NCBI GenBank assembly: GCA_003225495.1
Contig: QIAJ01000122.1
Location: forward strand, 1-32,141
Direction of reading: 5' to 3'
From: Acidobacteriota bacterium
GTDB taxonomy: Bacteria > Acidobacteriota > Terriglobia > Terriglobales > Acidobacteriaceae
DNA: 32,141 nucleotides
Shown: piece by piece, positions 8,658-17,024 of the stretch
How the letters are laid out: every line of letters begins with the position of its first letter
Position numbering within the stretch: position 1 is the stretch's first letter
Translations under genes and position numbers: made by a program
The notes under the pieces: model-generated
What the model saw: only the letters and a program-made list of their open reading frames with translations
Database searches by the model: none
What the model was told of the DNA's origin: nothing

Positions 8658-9502
8658 ACCATTCCAGTCATGGAATCTAATCTAGACCGGAAGAAAAGAA
8701 AGAAGTTCGAGCCCACTTCAATCGCCCTTCCAGCCGCTTCTGCCGCGTCCATTTTTTCCGAGGAAGAAATGCCACTTCTTCCATCAGCGGTGGGCCAGTC
8801 GCTCTGCTGCAGGACTAGCACCGGCCTCACTTCCCACCAAATCGTTTTCGAGTTGACCAAGCCGTTGTCGACGATATGGCTATGGTTAGGTGTTGGTACG
8901 AAGACGGGTGCAGTCGGGCGACCGGTCTTCCCCAAGGCAAACAAGGTTTCGGACAGGTCAACCGAGGAAGCGTGCATGGTGCAAGTGCCCGGTACTCGGT
9001 GGTTCGGGTCGGGGCACTGCGTTGTTATTGCTGAATTGACCTTTCGCTTCCACGCCTCGGGCACGGCACCGAAAAAGTGGATTAACACCATTCCCAATTT
9101 TGCACCACAGAGTTCTGTAGGCCTGCCACCGTTCGGGCACGACATGGCATCATTAGGATTTTGGTCGTTGTCGACCGAGAACATTGGAATAAGTACATAG
9201 AGATGCGCGGTATTCCCTATGGCCTTTCCACTTGGGTCTTGAGTGGGTTCGGTGACTGCCTGGCAGATTGGAGTTTGCATCTCATGGGGATCAGATTGCG
9301 CCAGAATCCCATTGAAATCGAGGTCCATTGTGGGCTGGTCCACGCAGTCAAAATTTTGCTTATAAGTGAATGTGACTAGTTGGTCGTTCCCAAAACCATT
9401 GGTCTGATTTGGTGCCAGTTGCGCTAACGCATTCATTGCAGTGAATGCCACACATGCGCACACCACAAGTGTCAATGACAGACGTGCGGATGTTGCCTTC
9501 AT
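8651..9502 (-). CDS. Secreted six-cysteine protein of unknown function
   Basis: 283 residues, family not recognised. Signal peptide at 1-27 (hydrophobic LSLTLVVCACVAFTAMNALA). The mature protein has six cysteines (C53, C80, C122, C132, C163, C174), enough for three disulfides, consistent with export. A GAGGAG Shine-Dalgarno precedes the ATG. It lies 47 bases downstream of the diheme cytochrome gene in the same direction, so the two are probably one operon and this may be a periplasmic partner. The last about ten codons run into the RAYT remnant, so the natural C-terminus may have been altered. Confidence 0.8.
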   Translation of the reverse strand: MKATSARLSLTLVVCACVAFTAMNALAQLAPNQTNGFGNDQLVTFTYKQNFDCVDQPTMDLDFNGILAQSDPHEMQTPICQAVTEPTQDPSGKAIGNTAHLYVLIPMFSVDNDQNPNDAMSCPNGGRPTELCGAKLGMVLIHFFGAVPEAWKRKVNSAITTQCPDPNHRVPGTCTMHASSVDLSETLFALGKTGRPTAPVFVPTPNHSHIVDNGLVNSKTIWWEVRPVLVLQQSDWPTADGRSGISSSEKMDAAEAAGRAIEVGSNFFLFFRSRLDSMTGMVH

Positions 9503-9549
9503 AACTCCTCCGAATTCGAATGTTTCGTGGTTTAAGATTCTGTTTCTAC

Positions 9550-10923
9550 CTATGAAACTGCCATGACGCCATCGGCTCTAGTCCTCCGCAGGTAGAGATT
9601 TTCCCTGGCGCTGAGACCGAGGCTGAAACATGAGTCGTAATGGTTCACAACGTCGAGCAAAGTTGGGAACCTTCCATCATGGAAGAACCCGCGCTTCATG
9701 TGCGTCCAGATCCCGTTTAATGGAGTTGTTCGATAGCGATGATCAGGAGCACGGTTGGCCTCGAAGTTGTCTATGCAAACCTCGCTGCCTTTGTGCAGGT
9801 TCCAGCCTGGCTCGGTGAACACCGGCTCGGTGTGGCATCGGCTGCACTGGGCCTTTCCGCTGAAAAGGTGGTCGCCACGCTTGGCGGCATCTTCGTTGAA
9901 ACTCCCTTTCGGCGGCTGCGGTGCGGGGATCGCAAGTTGGTAAAAGTGGAGTGCGGGCAGGCTCGGCGTGATCAGATCCGGCTCATTTGTTGTATGGCCG
10001 AAGTTGTTCTTGGCCGCTACGGGAAACTGTTTAGCGTTGTCCAGGCGTGGGTCGAAGAATGTGCCTTTCCCATGCAGTTCCAGGTTTGCCACGAAAGCGT
10101 TCCAGTAGGTGACTGTCCCCCACGCACCTGTCCACGTGTGCAAATTGACGCCTGAAAGACCGAACGCAGGCGGAATAAGAGTAGCTGCCGGCTTGCCATC
10201 CGGACGAAAGCCCTTCCCGTCGAGAAAGAGTTCAGCATCAAATTTTCCCGGTCCCCAGCTCGTAACAACCTTTTTTACGGTTGCGACGTCCACTCCCAGC
10301 AGATTGGCAACCGGATCTAGATTCGGAGACAGTGCAATGATCTGACCTACATCAAGGTCCTGATTTGACCATCCGTCCAGGCGGTGCCCGATCACGCCCG
10401 GCGGAATGCCTGGCGCCCTAAACGAATTGTCGACGCGCGAATGGCAGACTGCGCATTGAAATCCAACGGATCGAAGGCCTCCGCCCGCATTGAAGAATCC
10501 TGTGACTCCCAACACCGCATTCAGTTTAAGCAGATCCAGGGTGACCGCTGGGTCATTCAGGTCGACTTGTCCGACTTTCAGTGCGCCAATGACCGACTGC
10601 GGAAGAGCGTCAACATCGATCTTGAGTCCCACAGCAGTGGCGGTGGCAGGGCTTACTCCCGGGCCGACGCCTCCAAATTTCGATCCTTCGATCGCCTTGT
10701 GAAGTTCTAAGGTGTCCCCCCAAAATGATTCGTCTCCAAAAGTATTGAAGCGAAAGACTTCGCGGCCCTCTTTGATCATGTCCTGAGAATGGGCAATGAT
10801 CTTGTGATCAAACCCATGTAATGCTCTCGATTGTTGACCTTGTTTTTGTGCCTTGAGGGTGTACCCGGCGATAAGGATCCCCGAGACAAAGAGCAAACCA
10901 GCGACTTTCCAAAAAGTCTTCAT
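9550..10923 (-). CDS. Diheme cytochrome c, cytochrome c peroxidase/MauG-like
   Basis: 457 residues with an N-terminal signal or anchor (VAGLLFVSGILIAGYTL) and two CxxCH haem-binding sites, C157-A-V-C-H161 and C360-S-R-C-H364. The segment after the second haem (YRTTPLNGIWTHMKRGFFHDG, in two parts, about 397-416, then LLDVVNHYD) matches the C-terminal haem domain of the di-haem peroxidase/MauG family. M409 is a candidate distal ligand. The N-terminal haem domain diverges from classical CcpA and carries a long insert between the haems. Expected in the periplasm, doing electron transfer or peroxide/substrate oxidation; the substrate is unknown. Likely first gene of an operon with the six-cysteine secreted protein. 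Confidence 0.88.
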   Translation of the reverse strand: MKTFWKVAGLLFVSGILIAGYTLKAQKQGQQSRALHGFDHKIIAHSQDMIKEGREVFRFNTFGDESFWGDTLELHKAIEGSKFGGVGPGVSPATATAVGLKIDVDALPQSVIGALKVGQVDLNDPAVTLDLLKLNAVLGVTGFFNAGGGLRSVGFQCAVCHSRVDNSFRAPGIPPGVIGHRLDGWSNQDLDVGQIIALSPNLDPVANLLGVDVATVKKVVTSWGPGKFDAELFLDGKGFRPDGKPAATLIPPAFGLSGVNLHTWTGAWGTVTYWNAFVANLELHGKGTFFDPRLDNAKQFPVAAKNNFGHTTNEPDLITPSLPALHFYQLAIPAPQPPKGSFNEDAAKRGDHLFSGKAQCSRCHTEPVFTEPGWNLHKGSEVCIDNFEANRAPDHRYRTTPLNGIWTHMKRGFFHDGRFPTLLDVVNHYDSCFSLGLSARENLYLRRTRADGVMAVS

Positions 10924-11389
10924 GGCATGTACCTCGCTTTCTCTCTCGATTGCGCTACACGGAAAAACTCCTCGGCTCGCCCAGGCCTGGCAGGCTAACT
11001 TGGTCTGGGTTCAGCGCCGCGACTAAGAGGAGTCGATACAAACGGGTGGTTGCTAAACGCAAGTCATTGGGGTGTTAAGAGATTGTCATTTATTTGTCGC
11101 CATGGTTAATGGCGATCGGTCTTACTTCGACGTTCACCGTGAGGGACATTGCATTGTCTGAATCCCGGAACAGGGGTTAGCCAGGCTACAGTGTTTTCCC
11201 TACAGCGAACTTCGAGCATTCACGCCGGATGGCTCCGGCACACGAGGATTTCGAAAGGGCGGTCAATATTTCGTGAGCTCAAAAAGAGCCAAAATAACCG
11301 GATCAGGCATCTCAAGTGCGATGTTCCGCGAGCACCTTCTCAGGGTCGCCTCTCCGAGGGGTGCGGCAGCATGAATAAGGAGGATCTAT
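10924..11389. other. Intergenic region without a recognisable gene
   Basis: 466 bases between the divergent cytochrome and DUF2231 genes. The short open frames have no family signature. A 7-bp hairpin lies at 11097-11115 (TCGCCAT, 5-base loop, ATGGCGA) and a smaller one near 11225-11238 (CCGGA/TCCGG). Neither is followed by a T-run. Promoters for both neighbours are expected but none was convincing. Confidence 0.5.
11377..11383 (+). promoter_or_regulatory. Strong ribosome binding site of the DUF2231 gene
   Basis: AAGGAGG lies 6 bases before ATG 11390. It fixes the start of a gene whose interior is broken and shows that the 5' end is that of a once-functional gene. Confidence 0.75.
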
Positions 11390-11895
11390 ATGGCAAGTCC
11401 CGCTAGTGTTGGAAAACATCCGCTTCATCCGATGTTAGTGGCTTTCCCAATCGGACTCTGGGTCTTCTCCCCAAATAGGCGAACAATATCGCAAACTAAG
11501 GAGGAGCGCCGGTTTGGAGCACGTTGGCTCTTTACACAATCGGCGGAGGAATTGCGGGGGCACTGCTGGCGGCCATCCCGGGGTTCATCGACTATCTCTC
11601 GATCGACGAAGCTAAGATGAAGCGAATAGCCACAACCCACCTTCTCTTAGGGCTCGGCTCAGTCGTAATCTTTGGACTGAACTTCTGGTTACGCTTTCGA
11701 CTTGAAGAAGGGAGCAAGATACCACTCTTGCTTTCGATATTAGGCGTGCTCGTAATCGGGTTTGGCGGGTGGTTGGGCGGCGAGATGGTATATGTCAAAG
11801 GAATGGCCGTTGACGCAGTCGAGCAATTGGCAAAGAAAGAGAAAACACAAGAAGGAGATTCACGACCGCCCCAATCAATTCGACGCGCCAGCTAG
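11390..11895 (+). pseudogene. DUF2231 membrane protein, broken by micro-inversion and frameshift
   Basis: DUF2231 family inner-membrane protein in two frames. The 5' part (from ATG 11390) gives the family signature ASVGKHPLHPMLVAFPIGLW then VFS. The 3' part, from about 11500 to TAG 11893-11895, reads GAPVWSTLALYTIGGG, then IAGALLAAIPGFIDYLSI, and two further hydrophobic helices. Between them, 11471-11499 reads as family sequence only when reverse-complemented (LVCDIVRLFG). The original frame after VFS stays open but encodes unrelated residues to 11620. The exact inversion does not by itself restore the frame; one base gained or two lost is also needed. As it stands no full-length DUF2231 protein can be made, unless this is an assembly error. 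The family role is unknown. Confidence 0.8.
11471..11499. other. 29-bp inverted segment inside the DUF2231 gene
   Basis: Flanked by a perfect 4-bp inverted repeat, CTCC (11467-11470) and GGAG (11500-11503). Reverse-complemented, the 29 bases translate directly after WVFS as LVCDIVRLFG, matching the family's pattern of FSL-x-CD-(I/V) followed by a Gly. The next codons GAPVWSTLALY then follow as expected. Confidence 0.7.
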
Positions 11896-11952
11896 TCACG
11901 TTGTTCGTGCACTTGGTTCCTCTTCTAGGAACACTGCCGTTGAGCTCAATAT

Positions 11953-12798
11953 TTGCACGAGACCTTTAAATTTCGACGGGTCAAAAACTTGCTTGGATTT
12001 GTTGATGGCCAGACCACAAATCCATCCTTGATTGCCAAGAATCCAGAGATTCAACAGCTCATTGCTTCCGGTCATACTTTGAGTCCCGAAGAAGAGACCA
12101 CCGAATACAAGCAGATTGTGCAGAGCATCTCGCCCTTGGTGGCAGATGCCGGGGTTTCCATCGAGGTGTTCGCGGATGTGAATACAACAGCCGAAGAGAT
12201 GCTGGACCAGGGTCGGGAAATGTTTTCCTGGATTCCAAATGCCTACATCAAGTATCCCTGCACTCGCGAGGGCTTGCGAGCCGCAGAGATGTCGGTAAAA
12301 ATGAGTATCCGAATTAACATGACGCTGTGTTTTTCGCAGGAACAGGCAGCGGCGGTTTATGCCGCAACGAAGGGATCAAAGTCGCCAGTGTATATATCGC
12401 CATTTATCGGCAGGCTCGACGATCACGGCGAAGACGGCATGGATCTCGTCAAAAATATCAAGAAGATGTATCAACACGGGGACCGCCATGTGCACGTCTT
12501 AGCCGCCAGCATACGCAACCTTAACCACCTGCTTTATTCCTTTGCTCTGAGCGCTGAGCTTGCCACAGTACCCACTAAAGTTTTGGAAGAATGGGCAGCA
12601 AAGGGTTTTCCCATGCCAGATGAGCATTTCACGTACAACGGGGTCAATGCGAGTGGCAAGCCGCTGAAGCTGATCCCATACAAGGATCTGGATCTAAGTC
12701 TTCCTTGGGAGAGCTTTAACGTCGCGGACGAATTGACAACGAAGGGCATCCAGAAATTTGTGGCTGATTATCGAAGCACTCTAAAACGGTCGGCGTAG
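11953..12798 (+). CDS. Transaldolase-family protein with damaged N-terminus
   Basis: Class I aldolase (TIM barrel) of the transaldolase family. Visible motifs: TTNPSLIAKNP (21-31), SIEVFADV (69-76), the Schiff-base lysine K100 in YIKYPCT, SPFIGRLDDHGEDG and VLAASIRN. The frame opens only at a TTG (11953) without a clear ribosome site. The first beta-strand lies in another frame just upstream: 11942-11987 reads ELNICTRPLNFDGSK. Adding one A to the A5 run at 11983-11987 joins it to NLLGFVDGQTTNP. Even then the catalytic Asp of the usual (Y/F)xDT strand is replaced (ICT), and no ATG, GTG or TTG precedes it. The gene is therefore probably inactive or recently damaged, or the sequence has an error. 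The family's usual role is sugar-phosphate interconversion in the pentose phosphate pathway. Confidence 0.82.
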   Translation: MHETFKFRRVKNLLGFVDGQTTNPSLIAKNPEIQQLIASGHTLSPEEETTEYKQIVQSISPLVADAGVSIEVFADVNTTAEEMLDQGREMFSWIPNAYIKYPCTREGLRAAEMSVKMSIRINMTLCFSQEQAAAVYAATKGSKSPVYISPFIGRLDDHGEDGMDLVKNIKKMYQHGDRHVHVLAASIRNLNHLLYSFALSAELATVPTKVLEEWAAKGFPMPDEHFTYNGVNASGKPLKLIPYKDLDLSLPWESFNVADELTTKGIQKFVADYRSTLKRSA

Positions 12799-12880
12799 GC
12801 TGCAGTGATTTTCGGCGAGGAAGTGCAGGCTATCAATAATTCCTCCGGCCCAGCGGGCCGCATCTAATTACTAAAGAGCC

Positions 12881-13513
12881 GTGATCCGAATCATCACTAT
12901 TGAACGGGAGTATGGCTGCGGCGCGGCAGGCATCGCCAGCGAACTTGCCGCGCGCCTGGGCTGGAAGCTCTGGGACCAGTTGCTGACGCAGGAAATTGCT
13001 CGTTTCACGCATTGCGAACAGTCAGAGGTCCAACGCCATGAAGAGCGCAAGGACCCTCTCTACTACCGGCTACTCAAGTCCTTCACGCTTGGAAGTTATG
13101 AAGGTAATTCCAGTGTTTACCCAGTGGAGACCCTCGATGCCGATTCCATAGTTAAGGTCTCCAAGCGGGTTGTCGAGGAGGCTGCCGCAAGCGGCGACTG
13201 CGTAATCGTTGGCAGAGGATCGCAACACTTTCTACGATATCGCGACGATACCCTTCGGTTTTTTCTCTATGGGTCCAAAGAAAACAAATTACGTCGCTTA
13301 GTCTCAGAAGGTCAGAAAGAAGCTGACGCACGAGTATTGGTCGAGACAGTCGATCGTGAACGTGGTGCTTTCATCAAGAATTACTTCCATGTCGACTGGC
13401 CCAACCGGTCTCTCTATCATGCAATGGTCAACACTGATGCTGGAAATGAAACGGTGATCCAGGCGATCTTGAGCTTCCTTCAACACAAGCGTCCAGCTCA
13501 TCGCGTGGCATGA
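12881..13513 (+). CDS. Cytidylate kinase-like family protein
   Basis: 210 residues from a GTG start. It matches the cytidylate-kinase-like P-loop family. The N-terminal strand and loop read IITIEREYGCGAAGIASELA, where the usual GxGxG(K/T) is loosened to YGCGAAG, followed by ARLGWKLWDQLL. The family's central VIVGRGSQHFL strand is at about 108-118, followed by a late RxxxFIKNYFHVDWPNR segment. The family is named for similarity to CMP kinase, but a nucleotide kinase activity is not established for members with this loop. It starts 82 bases after the transaldolase gene in the same direction. Unlike its two upstream neighbours it appears intact. Confidence 0.85.
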   Translation: MIRIITIEREYGCGAAGIASELAARLGWKLWDQLLTQEIARFTHCEQSEVQRHEERKDPLYYRLLKSFTLGSYEGNSSVYPVETLDADSIVKVSKRVVEEAAASGDCVIVGRGSQHFLRYRDDTLRFFLYGSKENKLRRLVSEGQKEADARVLVETVDRERGAFIKNYFHVDWPNRSLYHAMVNTDAGNETVIQAILSFLQHKRPAHRVA

Positions 13514-13949
13514 AACGAACTGGAAGTGCACCTGCAACCCGCGAATAAGCGCGGACTGGGGTACAACTTGGGCAAGTCGTTTTCTGGTTGACAATTTCTA
13601 TCCGAGAAGTTAATCTGATTACAGAGAAATTAGCTCACTGAAAATTGGAGACGTACTAACTCCTTATTCCCCAATATTTTGCGAATAAGCCCTTTGTCCG
13701 GAAAGATTTAGCGCCCAGTCAGGCCCTAACCTCCTGATTCCAAAAGACCGAGGGGGTGGGGGAGGGTAACCCCTACAGCCTTTTCGCGTGCAACTCCCTT
13801 GGTCCTCTTTCGCAACCAACCTAGTAGAGCTATCGTATCGATTTTGAGCTTTGAGCTTGGGTTCCGTAAAATTAGTCTTGCGATCCGCGCAACCCGTGGC
13901 AGCAATCTGTACCGGGCAAGCGAAGGATCATGAGGCAAGGGGAAACACG
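13514..13949. other. Intergenic region with one promoter candidate
   Basis: 436 bases between two plus-strand genes. No coding sequence is supported: in-frame extension of the downstream gene to 13851 has no family signature, and a Shine-Dalgarno supports 13950 instead. A sigma-70-like promoter candidate lies at 13588-13616. Confidence 0.5.
13588..13616 (+). promoter_or_regulatory. Candidate sigma-70 promoter
   Basis: A perfect TTGACA (13588-13593) is followed after exactly 17 bases by TAATCT (13611-13616), a -10 matching at three of six positions. It would start RNA about 330 bases before the WxxGxW-repeat gene, leaving a long leader; it could also be chance. Confidence 0.3.
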
Positions 13950-15272
13950 ATGCTTAAACTGTCTTCCATTCGTTCTCTCTTATTCGCACTGGCTGTGCTT
14001 TCGGTTGTCGTACTGGCAATGCCGGCGACTTCGTCCGCCGGAGTCATCTTCTCAGTCTCGTTCGGACCGCCGCCGCTTCCGGTATACGAGCAGCCGCTCT
14101 GTCCTGGCGAAGGCTTTATCTGGACCCCTGGCTACTGGTCCTATGACTACGATTTCGGCGACTACTATTGGGTACCCGGAACCTGGGTGCGTGCGCCACG
14201 AGTCGGATACTACTGGACCCCGGGCTATTGGGCTTACAGCGGCAGCAGATACGTTTTTTATGACGGCTACTGGGGGCCACGAATCGGTTTCTACGGCGGC
14301 ATCAATTACGGCTACGGATACTTTGGCAATGGCTACGAAGGCGGTCGCTGGGAGCGCAACCGGTTTTACTACAATCGCTCAGTGAACAATGTGAACGTCA
14401 CCAACATTCACAACGTCTACAACACCACCATTGTCAATCGCACAACCGTGAACCATGTCAGCTACAACGGCGGCAACGGCGGAATTCCCGCGCGCCCGAC
14501 GCGTCAGCAGGAGACGTTCGCGCGTGAGAGACATCTCGCACCAGTGACGGATCAGATTCAACATCGCCAACTCGCTCGCGGTGATCGTGAGCAGCGGGCA
14601 TCAATCAACCACGGCAGACCGGCGATCGCAGCTACTCCAAGGCCCCGAGACTTCAAAGAGCGGGTGCCAGCTCGCGAAGCCGGTGGAACCTACAATCCTC
14701 CAGCGAACCGCGCGCCCACAGACCAGCGCGGCAATCGTCGCGATGTACAGTCGCGGGAGAATCAGCCGGCGAATCGTCTAGGCCAGCGTCAGGAAAATAA
14801 TCCACAAGCCAATCGCCCAGGTCAACGTGCCGAGAATCAACAGCGGGTGCAGGAACAGCGACAGAAAAATGACCGTCCCCCAAGTGCAATGGCACCGAGA
14901 GATGTGCCGCGAGCCAATCGTCCGGCGCCTGTGACCGGAGATAACCGGCATGAGCAGCAGACCCAGCGCGAGCAGCAACGGGTAAACGAGCGGCAAAATC
15001 AGGAGCGGCAACGAGTCCAGCAGAATCAAGAGCGGCAAAATCAGCGCGTGGAGCAACAGAGAACTAACGAGGCAAGACGGCAGCAGGCCGAGCCAGCGCA
15101 TCAGCAACAGCAGCAAAGAGCAGAGCAAAGAGTAGAGCAAAGGCGCGAACAGCCGCAGCCCCCTCAGCAACGGGCAGAGCCAAGACGCGAACAGCAACCG
15201 CAACAACGTCAGCAGCCTCAGAATCGCGAAGAGTCAAAGCCCAAGAAAGATCGTCCGCCGAATCAGCGGTAG
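13950..15272 (+). CDS. Secreted WxxGxW-repeat protein with Gln/Arg-rich tail
   Basis: 440 residues. ATG 13950 is preferred over 13851 because AAGGGGA lies 5-6 bases upstream and a signal peptide follows directly (LLFALAVLSVVVLAMPATSSA). Residues about 45-110 carry the YXWGXW/WxxGxW repeat: WTPGYW, WVPGTW and WTPGYW, spaced 20-25 residues, in an aromatic Tyr/Gly-rich region. Residues about 150-175 are Asn/Thr-rich. From about 195 to the end the protein is low-complexity, Gln/Arg/Glu/Pro-rich, with very few hydrophobic residues and a basic end. Expected in the periplasm or at the cell surface; the function of these proteins is unknown. The tail looks disordered and could bind polyanions or other envelope polymers; that is inference. 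A strong terminator follows. Confidence 0.88.
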   Translation: MLKLSSIRSLLFALAVLSVVVLAMPATSSAGVIFSVSFGPPPLPVYEQPLCPGEGFIWTPGYWSYDYDFGDYYWVPGTWVRAPRVGYYWTPGYWAYSGSRYVFYDGYWGPRIGFYGGINYGYGYFGNGYEGGRWERNRFYYNRSVNNVNVTNIHNVYNTTIVNRTTVNHVSYNGGNGGIPARPTRQQETFARERHLAPVTDQIQHRQLARGDREQRASINHGRPAIAATPRPRDFKERVPAREAGGTYNPPANRAPTDQRGNRRDVQSRENQPANRLGQRQENNPQANRPGQRAENQQRVQEQRQKNDRPPSAMAPRDVPRANRPAPVTGDNRHEQQTQREQQRVNERQNQERQRVQQNQERQNQRVEQQRTNEARRQQAEPAHQQQQQRAEQRVEQRREQPQPPQQRAEPRREQQPQQRQQPQNREESKPKKDRPPNQR

Positions 15273-15284
15273 TCGGTCGACAAT

Positions 15285-15328
15285 AATCCCACGTTCTGAT
15301 TTTTTCGGAACGTGGGATTTCTTCTTTT
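15285..15328 (+). terminator. Rho-independent terminator after the WxxGxW gene
   Basis: A 12-bp perfect stem, AATCCCACGTTC (15285-15296) with GAACGTGGGATT (15308-15319), has an 11-base T-rich loop and is followed by TCTTCTTTT. It lies 12 bases after the stop codon. Confidence 0.88.
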
Positions 15329-15382
15329 CATCCGCCAAGCCTCCACGCGCATCTCACCTCCATAGCGAATCGCAGTGAGCGG

Positions 15383-15388
15383 TATAAT
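15383..15388 (+). promoter_or_regulatory. Candidate -10 box of the MoxR-VWA operon
   Basis: A perfect TATAAT lies 34 bases before ATG 15423, after a strong terminator. No good -35 is seen at 17 bases. A GGAGG ribosome site follows before the ATG. Confidence 0.4.
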
Positions 15389-15422
15389 CCGCTTAAGGCT
15401 GTTTTCTTTGGAGGTTCCCACC

Positions 15423-16916
15423 ATGAGCATTGCCCAGACTCTTGGCGAGTTGCGCGAGAGTCCATTTTCGGAACAGCGCCTCGCCTCACGCAGAGTCAAA
15501 GACGAAATGCGCCAGAACCTGATGACGCGCTTGCGCGAAGGCTGTCCGATCTTTGCCGGAATCGTCGGCTATGACGACACAGTAGTTCCTCAGATCGTAA
15601 ACGCAATCCTATCGCGCCATAACTTCATTCTGCTCGGCCTGCGCGGACAAGCGAAAAGCCGCATCCTGCGCGCTCTTACAGGTCTTCTTGATCCGCAGAT
15701 GCCGTACATCACGGGATGCGATATCCACGACAATCCCTATTCTCCGATCTGCCGCCGGTGCCGCGAACTGGTCGCGCGCGAAGAAGATGCAACTCCGATT
15801 TCCTGGCTCACTCCCGAAGAGCGCTACGTGGAAAAACTGGCAACACCCGATGTAACGATTGCCGATCTGATTGGCGACATCGATCCCATCAAAGCCGCGC
15901 GCGGCGGACATGAACTCTCCAGCGAATTCACGGTCCACTACGGCCTGCTGCCGCGCGCCAATCGCGGCATCTTCGCCATCAACGAACTTCCCGACCTCGC
16001 GGGAAAGATTCAGGTCGGATTGTTCAACATCATGCAGGAAGGCGACGTGCAGATTAAGGGCTATCCAATCCGTCTGCCGCTCGACATCGCGATTGTCTTC
16101 AGCGCCAACCCGGAAGATTACACTGCCCGCGGAAAGATCATCACGCCGCTGAAAGACCGCATCGGGTCCGAAGTCCGCACGCATTATCCGGCGACTGTCG
16201 ATGAAGGTATTGCGATTACCGCGCAGGAAGCATGGATTCAGCGCGAGGGCGTCCGATTGCATGTTCCGAAGTATGTGCATGAGGTGATCGAGCGCATCGC
16301 ATTCATTGCCCGCGAGGACAAGAAGATCGACAAGCGTTCCGGAGTGAGCCAGCGGCTTCCGATCTCAGCGATGGAGAATGTAATTTCGAATGCCGAGCGT
16401 CGCGCACTCACGCACCAGGAGACAATCATCGTTCCTCGCATCAGCGATATCTACGCTGCGTTGCCAGCGATCACAGGGAAGCTGGAACTTGAATACGAAG
16501 GCGAGATGAAAGGCGCCGACTTCGTCAGCAGGGAACTGATTCGCACCGCGATCGCGAAGGCTTATGACGGCTATTTCAAAAGCACCGACATGCAGCAGAT
16601 CGTGCAATGGTTCGACCTCGGAGGCGAAGTTCAGTTAGCCGATTCGGCCGGCGCCGGTGAGGCGCTGACGTTATTGCGCAGCATTCAGGGGCTGATGGAC
16701 AAAACCCTCAAAGTAAACGTTGGCCCCAAAGACACCGCTGAGAAACAGGTGTCTGCCGCGGAATTCATTCTGGAAGGCCTGCACGCGCACAAGCGCATCG
16801 GCCGCAGTGAAGAGCGCGTCTTCAGCGCCGGCGAAAAACAACCCCAGCCAAGAAAGCCCGAGAAACCGATTCAGGACGATGAAATGCCGTATCGTCCGAG
16901 GAAGCAATTTAATTAG
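15423..16916 (+). CDS. MoxR/magnesium-chelatase-like AAA+ ATPase
   Basis: 497 residues; ATG 15423 with GGAGG upstream. AAA+ ATPase of the MoxR/ChlI type. Walker A is the variant G72-LRGQAKS79. The Walker B strand [11 protein letters not shown] has N187-E188 where most family members have D-E. Sensor-type [14 protein letters not shown] and the arginine-rich [14 protein letters not shown] follow. A Cys-rich insert after Walker A (C99, then C110-xx-C113) could bind a metal, with a histidine in between. The C-terminal about 50 residues are charged and Pro-rich. The VWA gene follows in the same direction after 108 bases. MoxR-VWA pairs are known as chaperone-like systems that mature enzymes or load metals; the client here is unknown. 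The last codons lie in a heptamer repeat. Confidence 0.92.
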   Translation: MSIAQTLGELRESPFSEQRLASRRVKDEMRQNLMTRLREGCPIFAGIVGYDDTVVPQIVNAILSRHNFILLGLRGQAKSRILRALTGLLDPQMPYITGCDIHDNPYSPICRRCRELVAREEDATPISWLTPEERYVEKLATPDVTIADLIGDIDPIKAARGGHELSSEFTVHYGLLPRANRGIFAINELPDLAGKIQVGLFNIMQEGDVQIKGYPIRLPLDIAIVFSANPEDYTARGKIITPLKDRIGSEVRTHYPATVDEGIAITAQEAWIQREGVRLHVPKYVHEVIERIAFIAREDKKIDKRSGVSQRLPISAMENVISNAERRALTHQETIIVPRISDIYAALPAITGKLELEYEGEMKGADFVSRELIRTAIAKAYDGYFKSTDMQQIVQWFDLGGEVQLADSAGAGEALTLLRSIQGLMDKTLKVNVGPKDTAEKQVSAAEFILEGLHAHKRIGRSEERVFSAGEKQPQPRKPEKPIQDDEMPYRPRKQFN

Positions 16917-16947
16917 TTGTTAGTTGTCAGTTGTCAGCCATCAGCAA
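16913..16947. repeat. Heptamer repeat overlapping the MoxR-type stop codon
   Basis: Five 7-base units in register: TTAGTTG, TTAGTTG, TCAGTTG, TCAGCCA, TCAGCAA. The TAG stop of the ATPase gene (16914-16916) is part of the first unit. A second array in opposite orientation lies at 16996-17023. Confidence 0.75.
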
Positions 16948-16995
16948 AGACATCGTGCTCGGTCCGAGGAGCTGATCGCAGAATGAGTTGCTCGG

Positions 16996-17023
16996 GCTGA
17001 CAGCTGAAAACTGAAGACTGTTC
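16996..17023. repeat. Heptamer repeat just before the VWA start codon
   Basis: Four 7-base units: GCTGACA, GCTGAAA, ACTGAAG, ACTGTTC, ending one base before ATG 17025 and replacing any normal Shine-Dalgarno. In reverse complement it resembles the array at 16913-16947, so the two could pair imperfectly in the mRNA. Confidence 0.7.
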
Positions 17024-17024
17024 T

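Noticed and set aside
9550-9620. Unusual C-terminus of the cytochrome c (after NHYDSCFSLGL) as a frameshift
   Set aside because: Neither other frame restores a convincing family C-terminus, so no frameshift can be claimed.
11149-11406. 85-residue plus-strand open frame before the DUF2231 gene
   Set aside because: No recognisable domain; it overlaps the strong ribosome site and start of DUF2231.
12846-12860. CGGCCC/GGGCCG hairpin after the transaldolase gene as a terminator
   Set aside because: A 3-base loop and no T-run follow; the next gene is close and in the same direction.
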